This document shows, in pieces, positions 34,169 through 45,848 of a stretch of DNA of 64,000 nucleotides. Made by a program: the position numbers and the translations under genes. The stretch is from Buddleja alternifolia (lineage: Eukaryota; Streptophyta; Magnoliopsida; Lamiales; Scrophulariaceae). Location: the NCBI GenBank assembly GCA_019426215.1, contig CM033395.1, forward strand, positions 13,692,569 to 13,756,568. Reading direction: 5' to 3'. The notes under the pieces were generated by a model. The model had not been told where the DNA came from. It searched no databases and saw only the letters and a program-made list of their open reading frames with translations. Numbering within the stretch: position 1 is the stretch's first letter; each line of letters starts with the position of its first letter.

Positions 34169-35737
34169 AATGCCCCTTCGAGACTCGTTCACGGGACTTT
34201 CATTTTGAAGACGAGTTTTGGAGTGAATAAGTCACGATTATCATTTCGATATGCTAGATGCCATTTGGTGTAGTCGAAAGCTAGAGATTGCATGGGCCGC
34301 GACATAATTTGACCTAATAGAACACTAAACCAACATTTATGCGTTTTGATAGGCCATACCAATTTTTCCTTCGTTTTGGACCGAACAGTAATTGGATTGA
34401 ACAATAGTTAAAACATCTCATTTCATTATCCAAAGAAATTTCACATTGGGCTTGCTGCTTGGTTTTGTACACACGAATTTTGACTCATATGTACAATTTT
34501 AAGGTCCAAAAATTTTATCAATTCTTGCTGGACACATTCCACGGAAATTTCCTTCTTCCCAAATCTGGGGCCCACATTTTTTTTTAAGAATTTGAGGCCC
34601 ACGCTGGTGTAATGATCTTGTAACACAAAACTCCTCCCCTAGTCATCTTCTTCATTTGAAATACAGAGGCTTGTTGTAATTAGGAGACTTTTTTTTTCTT
34701 CATTCCGAAACTTCCAAGAATTCTTGGAGCCAAGAATCCTCATCAAATCAGATCAGGCTTGTCGGTTACAACTCAAATTCTTCATGCCGAAAACCCATTA
34801 CGAGATCAATTCCAAATATTTGTATTTATCTCCAATTGTTGGATTTTGAGTATGAATCAGGAATTGAGTCAAATTTCACAGTATCCAATCAACTAAGAGA
34901 AGGAAGTCCCAATTCTTATCAAGATCGCTGTCAACTCGTCTGATAGTGCGATTAAATTTCCAGAAATTGAAATTAAATAGAATTAGGATTCTAACACTTC
35001 CAATTCCAATAGAACTTGAAGAAAACAAACTTAAACCCACTTGGATTCAATAACCTCACAACAAAATCTATATATAGGTTTGAAGACCTCTCCTTTCTTC
35101 ACTTCCTCGGTAGGCATTAAGAACTTCTTACTTCTGTTTTTTTTTTCTTCATATTTTGAGAGCTTTCCAGTTTAAGATTTTTGAGGCTCTGCCCTTCTCA
35201 CTAATAAGCTGATTAGAGAACTTCTTGAATACTAATCCCGGAAGTGCTGATACTACTTCTCTTCATTGATTTGAGAATTTCTTTGAAGAATTGCACCCAA
35301 TCGAGTTAAAGCGCACTAAAGTTTGCTCGCTTACTTTCGGTGATAACAATTCCAGCTTTTACGTTTAATTTATTTTGTCTTCTTTTGCCCCTGCTTTGTT
35401 ATTTTCCTTGCACTAATATAAATCTCCTTCAACCATTATTGCAGTGTGAAAGTGTTTCGAATTGGCAGACAAAAGCGCAAGAGATTGAAAGGTTGCGGAT
35501 TCCTGTCAACAGCAACCCCCATCATAATACAGTCTTAGCCGACGTCCCTATTTCAGTGAAGTACTTCTTTTGACAGCCTTAGGTGCTTGGATTCCTTTTG
35601 GATTCAATAGAAACAGTAGTGCATTTTTTTTAATTTCCTTTCTTATTTCTTTTATCATTATTATATTCCAAGTTCACCGACAATCTAACACTGCATAAGT
35701 TTTTTTTTCCTTATCTTTTCTTTCTCTTAGATTCACC
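34169..35737 (+). promoter_or_regulatory. Spacer of element F with the promoter of the antisense ORF
   Basis: No gene is visible in about 1.5 kb between the 3' LTR and the antisense ORF. TATATATAGG at about 35069-35078 is a good plant TATA box on the plus strand. Downstream lie a CT-rich stretch (35084-35110), as in plant 5' leaders, and a pyrimidine-rich tract ending TTTCTTTCTCTTAG (35718-35731), just before ACCATGG. That suggests a 5'-UTR intron acceptor. The RNA start and splicing are inference. Confidence 0.5.
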
Positions 35738-38593
35738 ATGGTTTATTTCAAAGATGCTTCGTATTCTTCTGGGGAAGCTTATTTGGTTATACTTGACAAT
35801 GAAAACCAACCCATGGATGAAGGCGTATATCTCTTGGTTCATACTCCTCTGGTCGGTCGAAAGGCGAAACGATGGCCAAGTTTGACGAACTCATTGTCTC
35901 TGGGGGAATGGTGTCAAGAAGTTAATTTGAGCAAAACAACTAAGGCATGGAATCTGCGAGCTGCTCACCACCAATCATCAAAGGAGCCACTTATTTTGCC
36001 AAAACGGGGGCGCAACATCATCGACGGCAAGGCGAAGTGGATTGGTGACGACATTAAATTCCTTGGTGAATTCCACTACATCAAAGGCTACTGGGAGTGG
36101 ACAGAGGACATCCTCAGCCGGTGCAAAGACAAGTTACTGTCCGCCAGGATCTACGCTGCAGTGCATGCCTCGATGTATACTTACGATCGAAACACGAACA
36201 TCATGAAAGCCTTTTCCGAGGCTTGGTGTCCCACTACGAATACATTGCTGACCTCCATCGGTGAGTTTTCGATTTCCCTGTGGGATTTATACGCCCTCGC
36301 AGGTCTTCCCATGACCGAACTTTTCTATGATGAGGTAATTCCCAATGCCTCGGAGCTCACCGGTGTCGACGAAAAGGGGCACATATTTCTCCATCGCTCA
36401 TGTGAATACCTATTCCGCGCCTACCATTTGCTTCTAGGAGGCTCCAAAGTGAATCAATATTCCCAAGTGTCTGTTGACCAATGAGTGAGATTTTGGTCCA
36501 AAAAGAGGATGAAATACAGCCAAACTCCTATCCGTAAGGAGAAGAAGTCCACTCGCCTAACGTCTACTCACAATCCCCTTGGAGATTTTGGTGTTCACGA
36601 GAAGTGGTCGACTACAGAGGAGGCAGTATTTTCCAAACTCGGCATCAGAGAAACTTTGAAGGAAGAGACCTACTTGGCGGCTTACTTGGCTTGCTCGCTT
36701 TGTACCTTCGTTCTTCTTGGGAAAGATGTCAACACCATACGGCCAAGTACTTTCAAGATGGCTGCAATCATGGCTAGTGGTCGACAAGTTAGCTTGACAA
36801 TCCCTATTTTGGGAAGCATTTATAAAGGTTTGAATGAAGTTTCCACTTCTGTGAGACCAACTAAAGCGAATACTTCGTTCCCTATCCATTTCGTATATGC
36901 TTGGTTGGCTTACTACTTCAAGACTCACTATCTCGTCGGGCGCGAATTGCGTGGTCCTAAAATGGTGAAATTCTCTGGCGAAGGGGGTGCAAGATATTTC
37001 GATCCAATAGACGCCCGACGACGCATCCATAAAGGAGAGACTGCTTCTTAGACTTGCTTAATGATCACGACCAGCAAGGATCTCATGTTTATTGATGATG
37101 GCGAATCCGGAGAGTCTAAGGCGAATCTTTTCATATCCATTCGCTCGCACTATCTTTCCTTGAGACAAGGTGGAAAGTCCATTGTTGAGCCTTATGCTCC
37201 ACATAGATTTGGACATCAATTTGGGTACTATCAGAAGGTTCCCGGCGTTATCAAATATGATGTTCGAACAGTCACATCCGATGAGGCTCTTCGTTATTGG
37301 CGCTTGTGTACCTTTACCAAGTCCCTTTCTAAGGCGATGCTTCTTTCTATTCCCCCAAATGCTAAGAAGCTCTTTTCAAAGGATTATAAATAATGGTGGG
37401 CAAAGACTCATGGCACATATCTTGAAGAGAACATATCGTTCTTGAGTGGTTCAAAGCAAGCCCCTCTTAAAGGAAAGAAACACATTGAAGAGGATTGCAT
37501 GCTTGAAGACATTACTCTTTATCCTCCACATCCTCGTCTTCCATCCCTTATCATCAAATGCAGTGAACCTGCTACTGAAGCTCTTGAGGGGAGTAAGAAG
37601 AGAAACGCTTCATGTGATTTGGAGGAGAGTCGTAGTAGCAATGCAGACTGACACTGGAAGAGACAAAAGAAAGATCCAAATCCTCCGCGACATACTGATG
37701 TCGATGTTTTGAGCAATCCGTCTTTATTGGATTTTTCCAAATAGGTTTTCTTCCCTTTTATTTACTTGGTTTATTACTCTTCCATTTGAAATTCTTCCAA
37801 AACTTTTTCTAATGTAGCCTTTTTATTTTAGTTACATAAAGAAATTTTAGATGTTGATGCCGATGAGGAATCTCAAGATGAATCCAATTCACCAGATGTA
37901 GCTCCTATAGCATGCAAGAATAGTCGAGAAGAGACATCCAAACCCGCTAGTGTTGAACAAAGGCCTCCTTCTCCTGAGGCTTCAGTATTCATGAAGATGA
38001 AATATGTACTTGAGCAGCAACGCATTCACGTTCAGAGCTTATGGCGTATCATCCAGGCCAAGATCACAAAAGCAAAAGTCGATGACATTTCATCTTTGAA
38101 AGACGAAGTTCAAGTTGTTTATGACTCAATGAAGGTCTTCAAAGACATATATGTTTCTCATATTGATGGGCTATTGCAATCATTGTTTTATAAAGCAGCC
38201 GCCTATGATGCCGCGAGATCCTCATCTTCAGAAAGGCTATCTAAGGAACTTCTTGAGCAACAACTCAGCGAGGCCAAGGTCCGTCTAGGTGAAGCCGAAA
38301 CTAGAGCAAGTAAAGAGGTTGAGCACATCAAATCTACTAAGGACGAGTTGGCACGCGCTGAGAAAGAGCTTAAAGCTTTGAAGCGTCGCAAGAAGAAATT
38401 GGCTTCATCCTTAAAGAGTCAAGAAGAACTTCTTAAGAGTGCCGAGGTTGATATTCATGGCATTGAGGATAAGATTGTTGCTCTTGAGAAGACTGTCCCT
38501 TTGAGTGATGAAGCATCGAACATTTTGAGTACTTCGATGACACACCTGACATCTGTCCAAGAGGAGTTGAAGAACATAGATATTCTGCCTTGA
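35738..38593 (+). pseudogene. Antisense ORF of element F: plant mobile domain protein with C-terminal coiled coil
   Basis: The ATG at 35738 sits in ACCATGG. The first exon stays in a single frame to 37742 but has in-frame stops at 36482 (TGA), 37049 (TAG), 37391 (TAA), 37649 (TGA) and 37742 (TAG). It has the aminotransferase-like plant mobile domain: GYWEWTEDILSR, FSEAWCPTTNT, GEFSISLWDLYALAGLP (about residues 130-200) and a second block with GRELRGPKMVKFSG. A likely intron (about 37745-37831, GT...ATTTTAG) leads to an acidic linker and a 200-residue coiled coil from 37991 (LSEAKVRLGEAETRASKE). PMD proteins include MAIN/MAIL1 of Arabidopsis and transposon-borne copies. It lies opposite to gag-pol, a known arrangement in Tat elements. 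Its function is unknown, and the stops argue against a full product. Confidence 0.8.
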
Positions 38594-39004
38594 GTTTTTT
38601 TTTTTTCTTTTCTTTAGTTTTGTTTAGGAACTTGTCCTCTTCTTTAATTAATTGCCCCCATGTCATGAACATTTACTTTTGAGATTACGTAATAGAAGTA
38701 TTTTCTTTTCTACCTTGCAACCTTTCCAATATATTTAAGTTCATTAACTTGTGCACTTTTTTTTCGTAACTCCTTTTGAATGAATAATATCACTCTATAT
38801 GGGAAACATGATTGTTTTATTTTTTATGATTGAACTTAGAGAGAATCTAAGCTGCCTACGTACCCTAATAAAAGGGATCAAGTCATAACGTAGTTCAAAA
38901 AAGATTTTTTTTTGTTTAGGGGGGAGGGTGCCGTACACAGTTTATACTCATGCGGGCCAGGAGTAACATGCAGTTTAGGCTCGTGCGTCATGGAGCTTTA
39001 TCCT
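38594..39004. other. Spacer between the antisense ORF and pol of element F
   Basis: The two reading frames converge here. GAATGAATAATATC (about 38777-38790) could serve as a polyadenylation signal for the plus-strand transcript. A purine/G-rich stretch (GGGGGGAGGG at about 38920) is also present. No gene. Confidence 0.5.
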
Positions 39005-40690
39005 TCATGGATAATATCGCTTCAAGAACTTGCCATTTATGGGGCCAATTCACAGTCCATCTTTATCCACCAACTTGTAAGCTCCATTTGTATACACTTC
39101 TTTCACTACATGAGGACCATCCCATTTGGATAAGAATTTGCCTCCCATTCGCAGATTGATGATGATAGGTCTTCGTACTGCCAAAACCAAGTCTCCAACT
39201 TGAAATGACCGTGGGTGAACCTTTTTGTTGAATGCCCTCGTCATGCGAGCTTGGTAACATTCAAGAAGTTGTTGTGCTTCAAGCCTTTTCTCGTCTAGTG
39301 CTTCAAGTTCTTCAAGTCTAAGATGAGTGTTGTCCTCAACAGTGAGCCTTTCCTGAATTGCAATACGTAATGAAGGTATTTGACTTTCAAGTGGGATAAC
39401 CGCTTCAACTCCGTATACCAACGAATATGGAGTAGCTTGAGTAGCAGTCCTATGTGTTGTTCGGTATGCCCAAAGAGCTTCAGCAACTTTCTCGTGCCAA
39501 TCTCCTTTTGAATTTGACACCACCTTCTTCAAAAGATTACACAAGGTTTTGTTAAATGCCTCCACCAAACCATTTACAGCTGCGTTGTACATTGAGGAGT
39601 TATGTTGCTTAAACCCGAATTGCACACATAACTTGTCCATCAGCTTGTTGTAGAAAGGCTTTCCATTATCAGTGATAATATACCTTGGAACTCCATATCT
39701 AAACATGAGATTTGACTTGATGAAGACGACAACAGTTTCCTTCTTCACTTCTTTCAGAGGAACCGCCTCAGCCCATTTAGAAAAGTAATCAGTAGTTGCC
39801 AGTATGTATGAATGGCCAGCTGAGGACTTAGGAGCGATAGGTCCAACAACATCGAGACCCCATGCATCAAAGGGCCATGAGGCAACTGTGGGGTGTAGAG
39901 GCTCCGGAGGCCGATGTATCAAATTAACATGTAATTGGCAAGCTTCACATCTCTTCGCATAATACAAGCAGTTTTTCACCATAGTAGTCCAGTAGTATCC
40001 CATTCTTTTGATTTGAAAATGGAGTTTTGGTCTTAACTGGTGAGCACCACACACTCCAGAATGTGCTTCCGCCATGGCTTCAACTGTTTCTTCACCATTT
40101 AAACAGCGCTGATATGTACCTTCAAAGGATCGACGATACAATGTGTCCTTGTATAAGATGAAACGAGTTGATCTTCGACGTATTTCTGTCTTATGTCGAG
40201 GATCAGTGGGAAGTTTTCCATGTTTCAAATAGTCAACCAGTGGTGTTCTCCAATCTTGGTCATCACTAATTGAAACCGAAATGGCGTTAGAATCTTCATG
40301 ATTAGGCTCAATGAGCGAAAACACAATCCATCTATTGCACACAGGAACATTCGTAGTTTCTCCTTCGAAAAGAGCTAAAGTAGTAGCTAGGTTGGCCAAT
40401 GCATCAGCCACCCTATTATCTTTTCTTGGAATATGACTTAAGACGATTGTTTCGAATTTCTTCAACAAATTTGAGGCATATTGGAAATAAGGCACAAGAT
40501 CGTCTTTCTTCACTTCATATTCCATCAAAAGTTGATTTATGACAAGTTTTGAATCACCATACGCTTCAACTTCAAGAATGTCCATTTCTAGCGCCAGTTG
40601 AAGTCCTATAATCAAAGATTGGTATTCAGCGACGTTGTTGGAGCACAATTCACCTAACACAATTGAGTATGTCAAAACATGCTTTTCAGG
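39005..40690 (-). pseudogene. Second RNase H and integrase of element F
   Basis: From the frameshift near 40690 the frame reads the second, archaeal-type RNase H (GELCSNNVAEYQSLIIGLQLAL, YGDSKLVINQL, HIPRKDNRVADALANLA). Integrase follows, with its zinc site (HSGVCGAH and CEACQLH), the core GLDVVGPIAP (Asp), YIITDNGKPF (Asp) and NGLVEAFNKTL (Glu), and a C-terminal FQVGDLVL...KWDGPHVV. A TGA at 39050-39052 ends the 541-residue frame 15 codons before the stop that similar proteins use (39005-39007). The domains themselves look intact. Confidence 0.9.
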
Positions 40691-43083
40691 CGAAACAAAA
40701 CTACTCCCGCCCCTGCTCCATCTGATCGAGACGCTCCATCAAAAAACATCATCCATGCTGGTAAAACTTCAACAAACATGACATCTTCATCAGGAAGGTC
40801 ATCAGAAAGCTCCCATTCTGCTGGGATAGGATGGTCAGATAAGAAATCTGCAAGAGCTTGCCCTTTGACAGCTTTTTGTGGCACATATGTAATCTCATAT
40901 TGATTAAATATGATGGACCATTTAGCTAAACGTCCAGAAAGTACAGGTTTAGACATCACAAATCTAACTGGATCAGCTCGAGAGATGAGTCGTATGGGAT
41001 ATGCTTCAAAGTAGTGTTTCAACTTCTTAATTGCATAAAACAAAGCTAAGCAGATATTCTCAACGGGAGAGTACTTCAATTCATTCTCAGTCAAGGATCT
41101 ACTCAAGTAGTATAGAGCCATTTCCTTGCCCCCTTCATTCTCTTGTGCCATCATAGCGCCAATTGATCGTTCTTGCGCTGTAATGTATAATACAAGCGGT
41201 TTCCCGGGCACTGGAGCTCCTAGGACAGGTGGATTCATGAGGTGTTTCTTTATGCAGTCAAAAGCATTCTCACATCCTTTGTCCCATACAAAAGAGGTGT
41301 CTTTCTTTATAAGGTGACTGAACGGCTGACATCTTCCAGCAAGATTTGAGATAAACCTCCTTATGAACGCAAGATTTCCTTGAAAACTCCTTAACTCCTT
41401 GAGAGTTCTTGGTGCAGGCATCTTTTGAATCGCATCTATTTTTGCAGGATCAACTTCAATCCCACGGTGGCGAACTATGAAGCCAAGAAATTTTCCAGAT
41501 GTGACGCCAAAAGCACACTTTAGTGGATTCATCTTCAAATCATACTTCCTTAGTCGGTCAAATACTACTCGAAGATCTTCCAAGTGATCACTTCTCTTTT
41601 TGGTTTTAACAACAAGATCATCGACATAACATTCCACTCTTTTATGTAGCATATCATCAAAAACAACTTGCATAGCGCGTTGGTAAGTGGCACCAGCGTT
41701 CTTTAGCCCAAAAGGCATTACTTTGTAGCAGAAGATACCTTCCGGAGTACGAAATGCTGTGCACTCTTCGTCTTGTGGTGACATCCTTATTTGATTGTAC
41801 CCAGATGAGCCATCCATGAAAGACAAGGCCTCATGTCCAGTAGTTGCATCAACCATAAGCTCAATGTTTGGTAGCGAAAAGTCGTCTTTTGGACACGCTT
41901 TGTTCAAGTCCCGAAAGTCAACACAAATGCGTATTTGACCATTTTTCTTCTTTACTGGTACGATACTAGAAATCCAAGTAGGATATTTCACTTCTCTGAT
42001 GAATCCAGCTTCAATGAGCTTGTTCACTTCAGCTTCAATCCGAGGGACCAGCTCAGTACGAACTACTCGTTGTGATTGCTTTACAGGACATACTCCATGT
42101 TTTATGCCAAGTTGATGAATCGCAACTTTTGGATCTAAGCCTGGCATTTCCTTATATGACCAAGCAAAAACATCTTTGTACTCGATCAGGATCTTGTGGT
42201 ATTGGTCTTCTTCTTCAGGACTTAGAAGAGCACTAACAAAAATAGGGCGTGGTTCATCTTTCGTACCGAGATTTAGCTCCTTAAGTTCATCAACAGTCGC
42301 CTGTCCACCATCTTCAAGTTGTGAAGGGGCTTCTTGGATTTCATTGTTTGAGGTTTCGGGGTCAGAGTCTTCATCTACTGCGGCATAATTAGAGTTGATG
42401 ATGACTTCCACCTCATCTTCGTTTGGGTTGTTCTCATTTGAACGACGAGAATTGCTGATAATGCGTTGTTTTACCTTGACGGTCCCATCCATGGTGATAA
42501 CTACTAGTGATGACTTACTTCCTTGCGGCTGAGATAGAATAAGAGTTTGGTTATTATTTCTCGACCCTGCAATGTCCGTCTCGCCAGCATGGTTCCTCTT
42601 CTTTAGTTGTTGTGTGCTACCACCTCTAAGTCGATTGAAGACAGAACTTTGGGGAATACTGCTCGCACTGAGTCTATCTTGAACATTAGGGATTCGGCTA
42701 CTAGAACCAAGTCTTCCAAAGACGGAAGGACGAGCAGTAGGAGTACTAAGCTGATCAAATACGGAAACACGATTATCACTAGGTTTCTTTCCTTTTCCAT
42801 CACCTTCTACGGATATATGTTGCACATTGACGCATTTTTCTTTCTTCGTGACACGTATTCTAACTGGTTCGACATGTGTAAATCCGAAACCAGTCTTTGG
42901 TTGACCCACTTGATACCCTTGTTTCCTCAATTTGTGTTGTGCTTTGGTGAGACCATGAATCTTTTCCCCAGTCAATTCTGGTTCCAATTTTGCAAGACCC
43001 GATGGATTGGAGAAGTTATATCCAGACTTTTCGAGGAGCTTGTAAACTTTAGGACTGAATGTTCCTTGAAGCTTTTGGAATCA
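40672..43083 (-). pseudogene. Reverse transcriptase and first RNase H of element F
   Basis: A 771-residue frame (ATG at 42987) in the same frame as protease, from which one TGA (43081-43083) separates it. RT motifs in order: PTWISSIVPVKKKNGQIRICVDFRDLNKACPKDDF, FMDGSSGYNQIRM, TPEGIFCYKVMPFGLKNAGATYQR, CYVDDLVVK (active site intact) and LGFIVRHRGIEVDP. Next come a Gypsy RNase H (YYLSRSLTENELKYSP) and the start of the second RNase H (MMFFDGASRSDGAGAG). A one-base change within a T/G-rich stretch near 40690 shifts the frame there. The N-terminal ~250 residues are a low-complexity linker. Confidence 0.92.
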
Positions 43084-43812
43084 AATTTTTACAGGCGAGG
43101 AATCATTAGGAGGTGAAGAATTTACCTTAGTAATCGGCATAATCAAGCTTTTTGCCATCACTTGATAATCATTTGATCTCGTCACCTTAGATTGTATTTT
43201 ACTCGTGCTGCCTGGTTGAACGTGTACATCAGCCACAATTTCTCTTCTTTTGGGATTCAACTGAGGGATATGCTCTACAACCACTGATTTAGCTTGATTT
43301 TTCTCCACATGGCTGCTAGTCGGATTTTTAAGTGGCAATGCCCCCTGCACAAAGTCAGAATCGAGATAGAGTTTGGCATCAGCGAAGTACAACTCTGCCT
43401 CGGTAAATGGCTTCACATCAGCATCCACTTTTACCACTTTCCCATTCCTTAGGTATTTGAAGCATTGATGAAGGGTTGACGGTACTACTCCATTTTCGTG
43501 GAGCCAAGGCCTTCCTAATAACAGATGATAAGATGTCCTCACATCAATGACATGGAATATGGTGCTTGCTTTTAGTTCTCCTATCATCAAGTCTAAACGG
43601 ATCATACCAATGGCTCGCTGTTCACCTTGGTTAAATCCTTGAATAGTAAGACGACTATGCGACAGATCTTCCATTGTCAGTCCCGAAATTTTCATAGTAA
43701 ACTTTGACATTATATTGACTACTGAACCTCCATCAACAAGTATGCGATTGACTTTCTGCTCTTGCTGCGATCGTAGTACAACAGGAAGTAGAGTGTTGGA
43801 TTTCGTCTCCAC
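43081..43812 (-). pseudogene. Protease region of element F
   Basis: The retroviral-type aspartic protease motif is RILVDGGSVVNIM, with DGG in place of DSG as is usual in Tat elements. It is followed by LGRPWLHENGVVPSTLHQ, which completes the family pattern. The frame differs by one base from Gag and overlaps its end (43733-43812). The Gag side carries the expected sequence up to GGDE and the protease side carries it from there on, so a single-base loss is more likely than programmed frameshifting. A TGA at 43081 ends the frame. Confidence 0.88.
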
Positions 43813-45766
43813 CAGTTACAGTGTATACAGTTTTAACCTTTGATTCAAAAAACTTCTTTGGAAAAAAATCATCTAGAGTCACAGGAGTTCGATGGTTACT
43901 CTTTGATGGCTTCTTAAAGTTCACATGAGGAGTTTTCAAAACTTTCATTGGATTGGGCTTCCTGACCGTTGGTGAGTATGACTTTTTCAAGAACAATGGA
44001 TGTAGTTCGTCAATACGACGCCTTTGTCGCCATCTAAGCGTCACAAGGATCCATTCGCCATCTCCTTCAAACTTATCAATATAATTTTCCTCGTTCATGG
44101 TTCCTTTATCAGTAAGAAGGACTTTGACCATCGCTGGCTCTAGACTCCCAAATTGAAGTGTTGGTGGTGCCTTCACAGATGATGATAAGGAAGGAACCTT
44201 GTGTTGCGAATCACTTGTGACGACATCAATGCTAGCATGATTTGCATCTGCAACATCTTCACTGTCAAGGATTATTTTTCCATCTCTTACCAGTGCCATA
44301 ATTTTGTCTTTGACCACAAAGCACTTTTCTATGGGGTGACTCACAACTCGATGATATTTACAGTACTTGGGGTCGTTCACCTTTCCAACTTCCTCTGGGC
44401 GCTTCGGCTCCGGAAGTTCAATCAACTTTCCAGCCAATAGTTCATCGAAGATGTGAGAAACATCAGAGTCTGGGAAAGGATACTCCTTCTCTTGCATCTC
44501 TTTCAAGGAAAGTCGGCACCTCTCATGTGTAGCACGTTGATTTTCAGCTTTCTCATTGTGCTTCTTGTCATTTGCAGAAATTTTGACAGGAGTTGCCTTG
44601 ACAACCATAGACTCCTTGGTAGAGGGTTTAACATATTTCTCAACTTTCTTGAAGTCTTTCTTTTCCTTCCGTTGATCTTCTAATGGGAAATTTACTCCAT
44701 GATTGGCAATGCTTAGTTCCATGTCATGAGCATGTGTGGCCAATTCCTCAAAGTTGCGAGGCTTGATCCCTTGGAGTATGTAGAGAAGCCCCCAGTGCAT
44801 CCCTTGGATACACATTTCTACTGCAGATATCTCTGAGAGTTTATCTTTGCAGTTCAGACTTAGCGCACGCCAGCTGTTTATGTAGTCAACAACGGGCTCA
44901 TCCTTCCATTGCTTAGCATTTGTGAGTTCAATCATGCTCACAGTCCGGCGAGTACTATAGAAACGATTCAAAAATTCCCTCTCCATTTGGTCCCAACTAT
45001 CTATGCATTCAGGCCCCAAATCAACGTACCAGTCAAAACCGTTTCCTTTTAGAGATCGTACAAATTGCTTCACGAGTAGATCTCCATCAGTCCCCGCATC
45101 ATTGCATGTCTCTATAAAGTGCGCGATATGTTGTTTCGGGTTTCCTTTACCATCAAATTGTTGCAATTTCGGTGGTTGGTATCCCATCGGCATCCTTAGA
45201 GCATCAATGCGTTTTGTATACGGCTTCGAGTACACGAGCGAATTGTATGAAAATACACCATATTGAGCCCTAATGGTGTTAGAAATCATATCTTGCAGTT
45301 GTTGAATAGACAATGCGCCAATAGTGGTGTTGGAGTTGTTGAACTTCTCCGCAGAATCATGTTGATGAGGCAGTTCATTGACCGGCGTCTCCTTGGCGTT
45401 TTGACTTGGAGGAGATGCACGATTATGACTAGGTTCTCCTACATTGGAGTTTTCTAGTTTGTTCATCAGTTGGGCAATTTGGAGATCCTTGTCTTCCAAA
45501 GCTTTCTGCATATCGGTAATGGCTTGAGCCATCTGAGCCATTTGAGCCGCTTGTTCATCCGCCGATGTAGCTCCCGTCATCATTGCAGGAAGTTCAGCAA
45601 ATGAAGAAGATTTGGAGTTGATTCCCTTTGGAGATGATGGGTTTGAACCATCAGAATGATTGTTGTCGCCGATCGTGCCTCTAGTAGAAGATTGGTCAAC
45701 GGGATCATCGACAATGTTAACATCATTCTTCTTGGTCACATCAACTTGATTCTTCTTTGGAGCCAT
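43733..45766 (-). CDS. Gag of element F (Tat lineage)
   Basis: A 677-residue frame with an ATG at 45766 about 80 bp after the 5' LTR. The order is a Ser/Asn-rich start, a short coiled coil (EQAAQMAQMAQAITDMQKAL), and the retrotransposon Gag domain at about residues 190-350 (PKLQQFDGKGNPKQHIAHFI, FDWYVDLGPECIDSWDQMER, FYSTRRTVSMIELTN). A region with CKYHRVVSHPIEKCFVVKD (a zinc-like CxxH...C) lies near residue 475. The last ~30 residues are out of the ancestral frame. It forms the particle shell in relatives. No internal stop is seen. Confidence 0.9.
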   Translation of the reverse strand: MAPKKNQVDVTKKNDVNIVDDPVDQSSTRGTIGDNNHSDGSNPSSPKGINSKSSSFAELPAMMTGATSADEQAAQMAQMAQAITDMQKALEDKDLQIAQLMNKLENSNVGEPSHNRASPPSQNAKETPVNELPHQHDSAEKFNNSNTTIGALSIQQLQDMISNTIRAQYGVFSYNSLVYSKPYTKRIDALRMPMGYQPPKLQQFDGKGNPKQHIAHFIETCNDAGTDGDLLVKQFVRSLKGNGFDWYVDLGPECIDSWDQMEREFLNRFYSTRRTVSMIELTNAKQWKDEPVVDYINSWRALSLNCKDKLSEISAVEMCIQGMHWGLLYILQGIKPRNFEELATHAHDMELSIANHGVNFPLEDQRKEKKDFKKVEKYVKPSTKESMVVKATPVKISANDKKHNEKAENQRATHERCRLSLKEMQEKEYPFPDSDVSHIFDELLAGKLIELPEPKRPEEVGKVNDPKYCKYHRVVSHPIEKCFVVKDKIMALVRDGKIILDSEDVADANHASIDVVTSDSQHKVPSLSSSVKAPPTLQFGSLEPAMVKVLLTDKGTMNEENYIDKFEGDGEWILVTLRWRQRRRIDELHPLFLKKSYSPTVRKPNPMKVLKTPHVNFKKPSKSNHRTPVTLDDFFPKKFFESKVKTVYTVTGGDEIQHSTSCCTTIAARAESQSHTC

Positions 45767-45848
45767 AGAGTTGCAAATGTAGACTTTGAAATTTGATGTC
45801 GGAGGAAGAGATGAGGGGTAGATTCGGTCCCACTGGGCGTGCTAAATT
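45767..45848 (-). other. Leader with primer site of element F
   Basis: Directly after the 5' LTR (minus strand) comes AATTTAGCACGCCCAGTGGG. Similar GCACGCCCAGTGGGAC phrases follow the LTRs of many plant Tat-type Gypsy elements. I do not assign the tRNA. Confidence 0.6.

Noticed and set aside
36557..37030. 157-codon minus-strand frame opposite the PMD exon
   Set aside because: The plus strand carries the recognisable PMD sequence; the minus frame has no domain and does not continue F pol.
43733..43812. Programmed ribosomal frameshift between Gag and protease in element F
   Set aside because: The ancestral sequence can be followed on one frame up to the junction and on the other after it, which fits a single-base loss better. 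No slippery heptamer with a structure was identified.
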